25,527 nt of DNA from a virus. This document shows, in pieces, positions 15,718 through 22,351 of this stretch. Where the stretch lies: positions 1 to 25,527 of IMG/VR virus record IMGVR_UViG_3300044846_001289, one strand, 5' to 3'. The position numbers and the translations under genes were made by a program. The notes under the pieces were generated by a model. That model saw nothing but the letters and a program-made list of their open reading frames with translations. It searched no databases and was not told the DNA's origin. Within the stretch, counting starts at the first letter, position 1, and every line of letters starts with the position of its first letter.

Positions 15718-16146
15718 ATGAAAAGTTTACAGATTATCAACAAAATTGAAAGTAAGAAAGTTGAGTTAGGAATGAATGTTGAGTTAGGAATGAATGTTGA
15801 GTTAAGCGCTTTAGATAATTTAGAAAAAAAATTTAAGGAGGTAAATAAAGAATTAAGTAATGAATTAAATAGTCAAATTAGTAAAATAAATTCAATATTA
15901 AGTGATAACAATAATATTACAACTATTATTAATAAATATCAACCTTTATTTGCAGAAGATGAAAAAATATCTAAAATGATTATGGATTTAGGTTTAGGAG
16001 ACAAAGTAGCTCATAATTTATTTGCTGTAGCAGGGAACGCATTAAGCAGGTCAAAAAATTATAAAAAATTTATAGACAGAGCAACCGAAAAATTAAAATC
16101 ATTAAATGGAGACTATAAAATGATAGGGCTACCTGACGCAATTTAA
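15718..16146 (+). CDS. AT-rich coiled-coil protein, possible inserted gene
   Basis: A 142-residue protein of unknown function between the XkdF-like gene and the small Cys protein. Its DNA is much more A/T-rich by eye than the flanking head genes, and it uses AAT/TTA/AAA codons heavily. The N-terminus has a tandem repeat (V-E-L-G-M-N twice) from an 18-bp DNA repeat. Residues about 30-70 look like a coiled coil (NLEKKFKEVNKELSNELN), and the C-terminal half is helical and basic. The base composition and position inside a structural block suggest an added accessory gene (moron), not a scaffold, but a scaffold role cannot be excluded. Confidence 0.6.
   Translation: MKSLQIINKIESKKVELGMNVELGMNVELSALDNLEKKFKEVNKELSNELNSQISKINSILSDNNNITTIINKYQPLFAEDEKISKMIMDLGLGDKVAHNLFAVAGNALSRSKNYKKFIDRATEKLKSLNGDYKMIGLPDAI
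15760..15804 (+). repeat. 18-bp tandem repeat, 2.5 copies
   Basis: GTTGAGTTAGGAATGAAT occurs twice head to tail (15760-15777, 15778-15795) and is followed by half a copy (15796-15804). It lies in frame near the start of the AT-rich gene. The copies are identical, so the repeat is probably recent and could vary in number between relatives. Confidence 0.9.
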
Positions 16147-16159
16147 AAACAAATAATAT

Positions 16160-16333
16160 ATGAAAACTACATCACCAAAAGGCGGTAAACGTGGTTGTTT
16201 ATGCAAAGATAACAAGTACCGAAAAGAATGTTGCGAGGGGGAACTTTCACAGCAAGGTATCGGATCAACTGTTAACGGTGGCTCACAAACAATTATACGA
16301 CCAGCGACAAATACATTAGTAATAATTCGCTAA
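16160..16333 (+). CDS. Small Cys-motif protein of 57 residues
   Basis: A short gene encodes MKTTSPKGGKRGCLCKDNKY, a CC pair after RKE, then QQGIGST and a beta-like C-terminus (SQTIIRPATNTLVIIR). The G-C-L-C-x(8)-C-C pattern is one I recognise in small proteins of flavobacterial phages and could hold a zinc ion. It fills the gap between the AT-rich gene and the scaffold candidate and stands in the head block. Function is unknown; it may be a capsid accessory. Confidence 0.65.
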   Translation: MKTTSPKGGKRGCLCKDNKYRKECCEGELSQQGIGSTVNGGSQTIIRPATNTLVIIR

Positions 16334-16335
16334 AG

Positions 16336-16369
16336 TGCAACAGATTAAAAACAATATAGTTTTATAAAA
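16336..16369 (+). promoter_or_regulatory. Shared late-promoter-like motif, copy 3 (diverged)
   Basis: TGCAACAGA (16336-16344) is followed, at the same spacing as copy 4, by AATATAGTTTTATAAA (16353-16368), which differs from copy 4 only before the TAG. It lies in the 47-base gap before the scaffold candidate at 16381, and an A10 run separates it from the start codon. Confidence 0.4.
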
Positions 16370-16380
16370 AAAAAACAATT

Positions 16381-16920
16381 ATGAATTATAAGGAAATAGT
16401 AAAGAAAATTTGTGTCGCTTTAAACATCGAAGTGAAATTAGAGCAAATGAAATTAAACGACGGTGTAACGGTAATCGAAGCGGATAGCTTTGAGCCAAAC
16501 AACGAAGTGTTTATAATTACCGAAGACGAGCAACGCATACCGATGCCAATTGGAGAATATGTAGTTGAAAACGGAATGCTTTTAATTATAACTCAAGAGG
16601 GTGTAATCGCTGAAATTAAAGAACAAGAAGCACCTGCAGAAGAGGAAGCACCCGAAGTCGAAGCACCTGAAGAGGAAATGAAAAAAGACGACAAAATGAT
16701 TGAAAAATCGCAAGTTAAAAAAACGGTTGAATCAATGGTTAAAGAAACGTTCTTTTCAGAAATGGAATCTTTGAAAGAGGAAAATGAAAGATTGAAAACG
16801 GAGTTGGCACAAATGCAAGAACCGAAGCCAATCGTTCACAACCCAGAATCAAAACAAATGGAGCAAGCAACAGCACCAAAATCAACAATGGATTTAGTAT
16901 TAAAATTTATAAACAAATAA
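16381..16920 (+). CDS. Putative capsid scaffold protein
   Basis: A 179-residue protein. The first 75 residues form a small beta-rich domain (EVFIITEDEQRIPMPIGEYV). A very acidic Glu/Pro/Ala linker follows (about 80-100), then a charged coiled coil (about 105-145, ESLKEENERLKTEL), and a C-terminal helix with FINK. Acidic and coiled-coil proteins just before the capsid gene usually scaffold the prohead, and the basic-helical end would bind coat protein. This rests on composition and position, not on a named domain. It is preceded by the diverged copy of the shared motif. Confidence 0.6.
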   Translation: MNYKEIVKKICVALNIEVKLEQMKLNDGVTVIEADSFEPNNEVFIITEDEQRIPMPIGEYVVENGMLLIITQEGVIAEIKEQEAPAEEEAPEVEAPEEEMKKDDKMIEKSQVKKTVESMVKETFFSEMESLKEENERLKTELAQMQEPKPIVHNPESKQMEQATAPKSTMDLVLKFINK

Positions 16921-16924
16921 CAAA

Positions 16925-17347
16925 ATGAGTACAACGTATTTAGCAGTAACCAACGATGTCGAGCGTCAGTTGGTACAAGTAGAAGCCGTAACAGGCGCAA
17001 CAACATTGACCGCAGAAGATAGTGGCAAAGTGTTTATTTTAAAAGCATCAGGAGGAGCGCAAATCACACTTCCAGCGGTGGCAACATCGGCAGGATTTAG
17101 ATTTAAATTCGTAGTTGGACAACTTTTCGCAACAACTAACTGGACGGTTTTAGCAGCATCAAATGTGATTGAAGGTTCGGTTTTAGTTGCAGGAGCGCAC
17201 GTTGCAGGAGTTAACGAAAATACAATTTCGTTCGTAGCTTCAGCAGAATCAGTTGGTGACTTTGCAGAATTAGTTTGTGACGGGACACACTGGTACGTTA
17301 ACGGTTCAGGTGTTACAGCAGGATCAATCACTTTAACAGCAGCATAA
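16925..17347 (+). CDS. Head decoration or head-fibre-like protein (candidate)
   Basis: A 140-residue protein made of repeated short beta strands rich in Ala, Val, Thr and Gly, with one Cys (Cys123). The segment DSGKVFILKASGGAQITLP is a pattern common in virion surface proteins with beta-sandwich or beta-helix folds. It begins 4 bases after the scaffold candidate and precedes the major capsid by 21 bases. Position and composition suggest it coats the capsid. No enzyme motif is present. A tail-fibre-like or cement protein is possible. Confidence 0.6.
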   Translation: MSTTYLAVTNDVERQLVQVEAVTGATTLTAEDSGKVFILKASGGAQITLPAVATSAGFRFKFVVGQLFATTNWTVLAASNVIEGSVLVAGAHVAGVNENTISFVASAESVGDFAELVCDGTHWYVNGSGVTAGSITLTAA

Positions 17348-17368
17348 TAATTAAAAAACTATAAAAAA

Positions 17369-18328
17369 ATGAGTACAAGTACATCAATAACAACTACTTA
17401 CGCAGGCGAGTTCGCAGGTAAGTATATCGCAGCGGCTTTGTTACCCGCACCAACTTTGGCTAATAACTTAATCACGATTATGCCGAATGTTAAGTTTAAA
17501 TCGGTTATGAAAAGACTTGCAACTGATAAGTTGTTAAGTAACGCATCTTGCGATTTCAATCCAACGGGGACGGTAACGTTAACGGAAAGAATTTTACAGC
17601 CGAAAGAACTACAATTAAATAGACAGCTTTGTCGTTCAACTTTCAGAAATGATTGGGACGCAATCGAGATGGGTTATTCAGCATTTGACGTAATGCCGAA
17701 ATCGTTTACTGATTTTCTTTTGGCACAATACGCTGAAAAAGTAGCTTCAGAAAACGAGGTTAACATCTGGAGAGGTGTTGCATCTAACAACGGAGAGTTT
17801 GACGGATTTACAACTTTGTTAGCTTTAGATGCGGCTTTACCAACAGCGCAAGAACTTGCTTTAGTAGGTGGCGGTTTGTTATCAACTAACGTAATTGCAG
17901 AAATTGGAAAAGTTTTGGACGCAACTCCTTTGGCAGTTTCAGCACGTGAAGATTTCCATATTTACGTTTCAACAAACGTATTCAGATTATACGTTCGTGC
18001 ATTGGGTGGTTTTGCAACTAACTTAGGAGCAAACGGTATCGACGGTAAGGGGTCAATGTGGTTTAATGGTGGAGCAATTTTACCTTTCGAAGGTGTTAAA
18101 TTAGCACACGCACCAGGTTTACCTGCTTCAACAATGATTGCAACGACTAAAGAAAATTTAGTTTTCGGAACTGGTTTATTAGCGGATTCCCAAGAAGTTA
18201 GAATTATTGACCAAGCGGAAATCGACGGTTCACAAAATGTACGTATCGTAATGCGATTAACTGCAGGTGTTCAATACGGAATCGTTGAGGATATCGTGAC
18301 TTACAATGTTACTAACTCAGCAAACTAA
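17369..18328 (+). CDS. Major capsid protein, HK97-fold candidate
   Basis: This 319-residue protein should form the icosahedral shell. The call rests on its position after scaffold and decoration candidates, the right length, and the composition: long mixed beta/helix with an N-terminal TSITTTYAGEFAGKYIAAAL, which in flavophage capsids forms the N-arm, a central loop with CRSTFRNDWDAIEMGYSAF, a long spine helix (SFTDFLLAQYAEKVASENEV) and a C-terminal beta-rich tail (IDGSQNVRIVMRLTAGVQYG). No cleavage site can be proved, and no stand-alone classical prohead protease is seen. Confidence 0.82.
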   Translation: MSTSTSITTTYAGEFAGKYIAAALLPAPTLANNLITIMPNVKFKSVMKRLATDKLLSNASCDFNPTGTVTLTERILQPKELQLNRQLCRSTFRNDWDAIEMGYSAFDVMPKSFTDFLLAQYAEKVASENEVNIWRGVASNNGEFDGFTTLLALDAALPTAQELALVGGGLLSTNVIAEIGKVLDATPLAVSAREDFHIYVSTNVFRLYVRALGGFATNLGANGIDGKGSMWFNGGAILPFEGVKLAHAPGLPASTMIATTKENLVFGTGLLADSQEVRIIDQAEIDGSQNVRIVMRLTAGVQYGIVEDIVTYNVTNSAN

Positions 18329-18334
18329 AAAACT

Positions 18335-18892
18335 ATGTGCGACTTAGGAAACGGCAGATTAGAAGTTTGTAAAGACTCAATCGGTGGATTAGACGCTGTA
18401 TATTTAATTAACTTCGGGGATTTCAACCCCGAGGTTGATGTAAGTTATTCAGTAACGGCAGGTGAGGAAGATATTATCACGGCTATTGCGAACGTAACAG
18501 CTTGTTACAAATTCACTTTAAAAGGAACTAATAGTTTTACAGAAACTATCACAACTGACAGAAACAACGGTACAACTTTCTTTTCACAAGAGTTAAGTAT
18601 TACTTTGAAAAAGCAGGATGCAAAAACTACGAAAATGGTTAAATTGCTTTCTTACGGAAGACCGCATATTATTGTAAGAGGTAGAGATAACCTTTACAGA
18701 ATTGCAGGTTTAAGACGTGGAATGGATTTAACAGCAGGAAGTATTGCAAGCGGTGCGGAAGCAGGAGATATGAACGGTTATACATTGACGTTTACAGGCA
18801 TCGAAAATTTGCCAGCAAACACAATCAATTGTTCTACTGAAGCAGGTTTATTATCTGATTTAACTTCTTTGGCTTCGTTCACAACTACATAA
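18335..18892 (+). CDS. Major tail tube protein
   Basis: A 185-residue beta-rich protein expected to polymerise into the tail tube. LITEFGD-like strands (YLINFGDFNPEVDVSYSV), a charged loop LKKQDAKTTKM and the C-terminal GAEAGDMNGYTLTFTGIENL are typical of tail tube subunits. It is unusual for the tube gene to follow the capsid and to lie about 10 kb from the chaperone gene. A strong terminator 22 bases after its stop codon closes this transcript, as expected for very abundant messages such as capsid and tube. Confidence 0.78.
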   Translation: MCDLGNGRLEVCKDSIGGLDAVYLINFGDFNPEVDVSYSVTAGEEDIITAIANVTACYKFTLKGTNSFTETITTDRNNGTTFFSQELSITLKKQDAKTTKMVKLLSYGRPHIIVRGRDNLYRIAGLRRGMDLTAGSIASGAEAGDMNGYTLTFTGIENLPANTINCSTEAGLLSDLTSLASFTTT

Positions 18893-18913
18893 TTTCGTTT
18901 ATTTTAATTGTTT

Positions 18914-18940
18914 AAAAGGGAGCTTCGGTTCCCTTTTTTT
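18914..18940 (+). terminator. Strong intrinsic terminator with UUCG loop
   Basis: The stem AAGGGAGC / GTTCCCTT (one G-T pair) closes on a C(UUCG)G tetraloop, one of the most stable loops, and is followed by a run of seven T. It lies 22 bases after the tail tube stop codon and ends the capsid and tube transcript. Confidence 0.93.
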
Positions 18941-18941
18941 A

Positions 18942-18978
18942 TGCAACAAAATTTAGCTTTTGTAGTTTTATAAATATG
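18942..18978 (+). promoter_or_regulatory. Shared late-promoter-like motif, copy 4
   Basis: TGCAACAAA (18942-18950), 8 bases, then TTTGTAGTTTTATAAATATG (18959-18978), 17 of 20 bases as in copies 1 and 2, ending in the start codon at 18976. It is the only sequence between the strong terminator and the next gene, so whatever restarts transcription must lie here. This gives the best positional support for a promoter role. Confidence 0.6.
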
Positions 18979-19281
18979 AATGTTTTACAAGTAAGTGCAA
19001 CAGCCCAACAATTGAAATGCGCACCACGTTCGTCAACGATTACGCATATTATTGTAATTGATGAAGAAGCAGGAACGAGCGCAACTATTAACGCACCAAC
19101 TATTAACGATTTTGGTTATTATGTAGGAATACAAGCCGTTTATTCTTTAAAGGCAGGTAGGTTTTATATTGTTCAATTATACAACCTAACAACTTTTTTA
19201 GGTAGTGAACGTGTATGGTGTTATAAGGCAGGGTTGCAAACAGATGAACACTCAAGTAATAATGATTTTGTAATGCTATGA
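18976..19281 (+). CDS. Small phage protein of 101 residues, unknown
   Basis: A 101-residue beta-rich protein: NVLQVSATAQQLKCAPRSST, then VIDEEAGTSATINAPTIN and a C-terminal part with VWCYKAGLQTDEHSSNN. Two cysteines are present. No named family is recognised. It is the first gene after the terminator, and its stop overlaps the portal start (ATGA), so it is probably the head of the portal operon and a virion accessory such as a small decoration or tail protein. The role is inferred from location. Confidence 0.6.
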   Translation: MNVLQVSATAQQLKCAPRSSTITHIIVIDEEAGTSATINAPTINDFGYYVGIQAVYSLKAGRFYIVQLYNLTTFLGSERVWCYKAGLQTDEHSSNNDFVML

Positions 19282-21071
19282 ATATAGACGTAATAAATTT
19301 GGCTCAATACGAAGCACCGCAAATCGTAGAATCGAAACAAAAAGAATGGGTAACCTTTGGCGATAACAATAGTTACTTTCAATTTTTGATAGACCGATAT
19401 AGAAAGTCAACAACGAATATGAGTATCATCAACAACGTGACAAGGTTAATGTATGGTAAAGGATTGGGGGTAATTGATGCAAGTCGTAAACCTAACGAAT
19501 ACGCTCAAGTCATGGCTATTTTCAATAAGAACTGTTTACGAAAATTATGCTTTGATTTAAAAACGTTAGGACAATGCGTTATTCAAGTACACTACAACGA
19601 CAAGCACGATAAAATACTAAAAGCGTTCCATATGGATATGAATTTAGTAGCAATGGAAAAATGCGATGAATACGGACAAATTAACGGTTATTATTATTCT
19701 GATAACTGGCAAGATACAAAAAAATTCCCTCCTAAAAGATTTTCAGCTTTTGGAAGTTCAAAGGATAAAATAGAAATACTTTGTGTTAAACCTTATGCCG
19801 TTGGAATGAAGTATTTTGCAACCCCTGACTATGTAGCAGGAACGGCTTATGCTTTACTTGAAGAGGAAGTAAGCGATTATTTAATTAACGAAGTACAGAA
19901 CAATTTTAGCGGAACGAAAGTTGTAAATTTCAACAACGGGCAACCCGACATTGAAACGCAAAATTTGTTACAATCGCAAATCAAAAACAAGTTGACTGGT
20001 TCTAAAGGTCAAAGGGTAATCGTTGGATTTAACAATAACAAAGATACAGCCACAACCGTTGAAGATATTCCTTTGAATGATGCACCCGACCACTATCAAT
20101 TTTTGGCAACGGAATGCGAAAAGAAAATTATGGTTTCGCACTCGATTACAAGTGGTTTGCTTTTGGGTTTAGGTTCAGCAAATGGTTTTGGAAGTAATGC
20201 AGATGAATTAAAGAATGCTTTTGTATTATTTGACAATATGGTTATTAGACCTTTACAGCAACTTTTATTAGACGGTTTAGAACAAATATTAAACTACAAC
20301 GGAAACAGCGCTAAATTGTTCTTTAGAACGTTACAACCTTTGGAGTTCACGGATTTAGAAAACGTTACTACAAGCGAAGAGAAACAAGAAGAAACAGGAA
20401 CGGAATTAAGCGAACAAGAAAGTGAAGACGATAAAATTGCACAAGCGTTAATTGACAAAGGCGAGGATATGCCGAGCAATTGGGTTTTGATTGATAGTTA
20501 CGAAGTTGATTACGAAAACGACGATTTAGAAGACGCCGAAATTGAAGCTTTGAATAATAAAAAACCGAGTTTATTAAGTCAAGTTTATAATTTCGTTTCA
20601 ACAGGAACTGCAAACCCACGAGCAAAAAGTGAACAAGATGCAAAAGTTGACGGTATTAAATTTATGGTTCGTTACACTTACGAAGGTGGATTGAGAGAAA
20701 ACTCAAGAAAATTTTGTCAAAAAATGGTAAAAGCGAATAAACTTTACCGTAAAGAAGATATTGTAACAATGGGTAGTTTAGTTGTAAACGAAACTAAAAA
20801 ACGTTCAGACGGAGTTGTAGCAGGTTTTGGCCCACGTGGAGCAACTACCTATTCGATTTGGTTGTATAAAGGCGGTGGAGCGTGCCACCATAAATGGATG
20901 CGAAAAACGTTTGTTGCTTTTGATGAAAAAACTGGTATCGACCCGTTAAGTCCAAAAGCACGTACAATTTCAACTGGCAAAGCAGAAAAAGCAGGTTACC
21001 GAGTTCGTAATCCGAATTTAGTAGCGGTGCGACCAATTGATATGCCGAACAAGGGATTTTTACCTAAATAA
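19278..21071 (+). CDS. Portal protein with a C-terminal head-morphogenesis-like domain
   Basis: A 597-residue protein. Residues about 1-360 have the layout of a PBSX/SPP1-like portal: an N-terminal region with QKEWVTFGDNNSYFQFLIDR, a central alpha/beta core and a helical stem with QLLLDGLEQILNYNG. An acidic linker (about 361-390, EEKQEETGTELSEQESE) joins a second domain (about 400-597) with SRKFCQKMVKANKLYRKEDI, FGPRGATTYSIWLYKGGG and a CHHKW motif (about 536-540) that could bind metal. The second domain resembles the C-terminal part of minor head proteins of the MuF kind, so portal and minor head functions may be fused. It would form the dodecameric DNA gate. Confidence 0.8.
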   Translation: MNIDVINLAQYEAPQIVESKQKEWVTFGDNNSYFQFLIDRYRKSTTNMSIINNVTRLMYGKGLGVIDASRKPNEYAQVMAIFNKNCLRKLCFDLKTLGQCVIQVHYNDKHDKILKAFHMDMNLVAMEKCDEYGQINGYYYSDNWQDTKKFPPKRFSAFGSSKDKIEILCVKPYAVGMKYFATPDYVAGTAYALLEEEVSDYLINEVQNNFSGTKVVNFNNGQPDIETQNLLQSQIKNKLTGSKGQRVIVGFNNNKDTATTVEDIPLNDAPDHYQFLATECEKKIMVSHSITSGLLLGLGSANGFGSNADELKNAFVLFDNMVIRPLQQLLLDGLEQILNYNGNSAKLFFRTLQPLEFTDLENVTTSEEKQEETGTELSEQESEDDKIAQALIDKGEDMPSNWVLIDSYEVDYENDDLEDAEIEALNNKKPSLLSQVYNFVSTGTANPRAKSEQDAKVDGIKFMVRYTYEGGLRENSRKFCQKMVKANKLYRKEDIVTMGSLVVNETKKRSDGVVAGFGPRGATTYSIWLYKGGGACHHKWMRKTFVAFDEKTGIDPLSPKARTISTGKAEKAGYRVRNPNLVAVRPIDMPNKGFLPK

Positions 21072-21078
21072 TTAAAAG

Positions 21079-21579
21079 ATGGCAGAAGCACTAATAATAA
21101 CAAGGGATGACGTGGTAAAATTCACTTCGTTAAACGGAAATGTTGACCCCGACAAATTTATTCAATATATTAAAATCGCTCAAGATATTCACGTTCAAAA
21201 GTATTTAGGAACGGATTTACTTGAAAAAATTAAAGCGGATATTATCGCAAATACTTTAGGCGGAAATTATTTGACTTTGGTTAATACATATATAAAACCG
21301 CTTCTTATTCACTGGGCGATGGTTGAATATTTACCCTATTCAGCATACACGATTGGAAACAAAGGTGTTTATAAACATAGCGCAGAACAAAGCGAAAACA
21401 TAGACCGTTTAGAACTTTCTTTATTGATTGATAAACAAACGCAAACGGCAAACCATTATAGTAATAGATTTGTAGATTATATGTGTTTCAATCAATCGTT
21501 ATTTCCTGAATACAATAGTAACAGCAACGGCGATATTTACCCGAGTTCAGATATTAACTTTACTAATTGGGTTTTATGA
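21079..21579 (+). CDS. Head-tail connector (DUF6712-like)
   Basis: A 166-residue helical protein directly after the portal gene. ITRDDVVKFTSLNGNVDPDK, IKIAQDIHVQKYLGTDLLEK and a long helical core with YLPYSAYTIGNKGVYKHSAE are typical of the gp6-type adaptor that binds under the portal and seals DNA. The family is common in Bacteroidota phages. Its stop is coupled to a 28-residue mini-gene by an ATGA overlap. Function is assigned by position and pattern; the fold looks right for an adaptor. Confidence 0.75.
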   Translation: MAEALIITRDDVVKFTSLNGNVDPDKFIQYIKIAQDIHVQKYLGTDLLEKIKADIIANTLGGNYLTLVNTYIKPLLIHWAMVEYLPYSAYTIGNKGVYKHSAEQSENIDRLELSLLIDKQTQTANHYSNRFVDYMCFNQSLFPEYNSNSNGDIYPSSDINFTNWVL

Positions 21580-21662
21580 AAAAGCGGTCAAAAAAGAATT
21601 GTGAAAAGTTATTAGTTTTCTTAGAAAAAATTAAGCAAGAAACTGAAAAGCCTAAAAAATGA
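21576..21662 (+). CDS. 28-residue mini-protein, unknown
   Basis: The mini-gene encodes MKKRSKKNCEKLLVF then a Lys/Glu-rich end. It is joined to both neighbours by ATGA overlaps (21576-21579 and 21659-21662), which fill an 80-base gap exactly. Such precise tiling suggests a real coding sequence, or an element that keeps ribosomes moving to the next gene. The product is very basic and has one Cys. No family is known. Confidence 0.5.
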   Translation: MKKRSKKNCEKLLVFLEKIKQETEKPKK

Positions 21663-22351
21663 GTTACTATAAATTACTAGATACTTTAAAGGCGCAGTTA
21701 AACGCAACGAACTTAATTAGCACCGTTACAGATGGGCAAATTTCGGACGTTGATTTGGCGAAACAAACGCTTTTCCCGTTGGCGCATATTATTATAAATT
21801 CAGCAACGATTGAAGGGAAGTTGCAAAGGTTCAACGTTACGATTTTAGCGATGGATATTTTAGACGGCAAAGAGAAATACGATGTTGAGCCGTCAATAAT
21901 GAATGCAATGTTGCAGGCTTTGAATCGTGTTTATGAAGTTATGACAAGAGGCGATTTAAACCCCGATTACATAATGATTGACGGAATGCCAAATTTAGAA
22001 CCGTTTACGGATAGATTTGAAAATAAGTTAGCAGGTTGGGCGATGACTTTCGATGTTATTATGATGTCAGAAATGACCGTTTGCGATACTGGATTTACAA
22101 GCGGTTGCCCGAATGTAACGGTAACAGATGGAGCGACTTCGGTTCAAGTTTTGGCAGGTGGGAATTACACTTGCGTTGGCGCACCTGCTTCGGTTATTGT
22201 AAGTAATTCAAACGATAGCTATTTAGTAACGACAAGCACGAATTTAGAGTTGCCAAATACAACGGTTAACATTTACGTAAATGGATCGCTTAATTCAACG
22301 GGAACAATTGTAACTTTAGACCCTAATCAAACAATAAATATAAGCGCATGA
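21659..22351 (+). CDS. Head-tail joining or tail-completion protein with Ig-like tail
   Basis: A 230-residue protein. Residues about 1-140 are an alpha/beta domain (LLDTLKAQLNATNLISTV, TLFPLAHIIINSATIEGK, FENKLAGWAMTFDVIMM) of the type found in tail-completion and tail-terminator proteins of the connector region. Residues about 145-230 form a separate beta-rich, Thr/Ser/Asn-rich domain (TVTDGATSVQVLAGGNYTCV) with three Cys in its first part. The second part may extend from the virion neck. The fibre gene follows with ATGA overlap. The fusion is unusual; function is inferred. Confidence 0.65.
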   Translation: MSYYKLLDTLKAQLNATNLISTVTDGQISDVDLAKQTLFPLAHIIINSATIEGKLQRFNVTILAMDILDGKEKYDVEPSIMNAMLQALNRVYEVMTRGDLNPDYIMIDGMPNLEPFTDRFENKLAGWAMTFDVIMMSEMTVCDTGFTSGCPNVTVTDGATSVQVLAGGNYTCVGAPASVIVSNSNDSYLVTTSTNLELPNTTVNIYVNGSLNSTGTIVTLDPNQTINISA

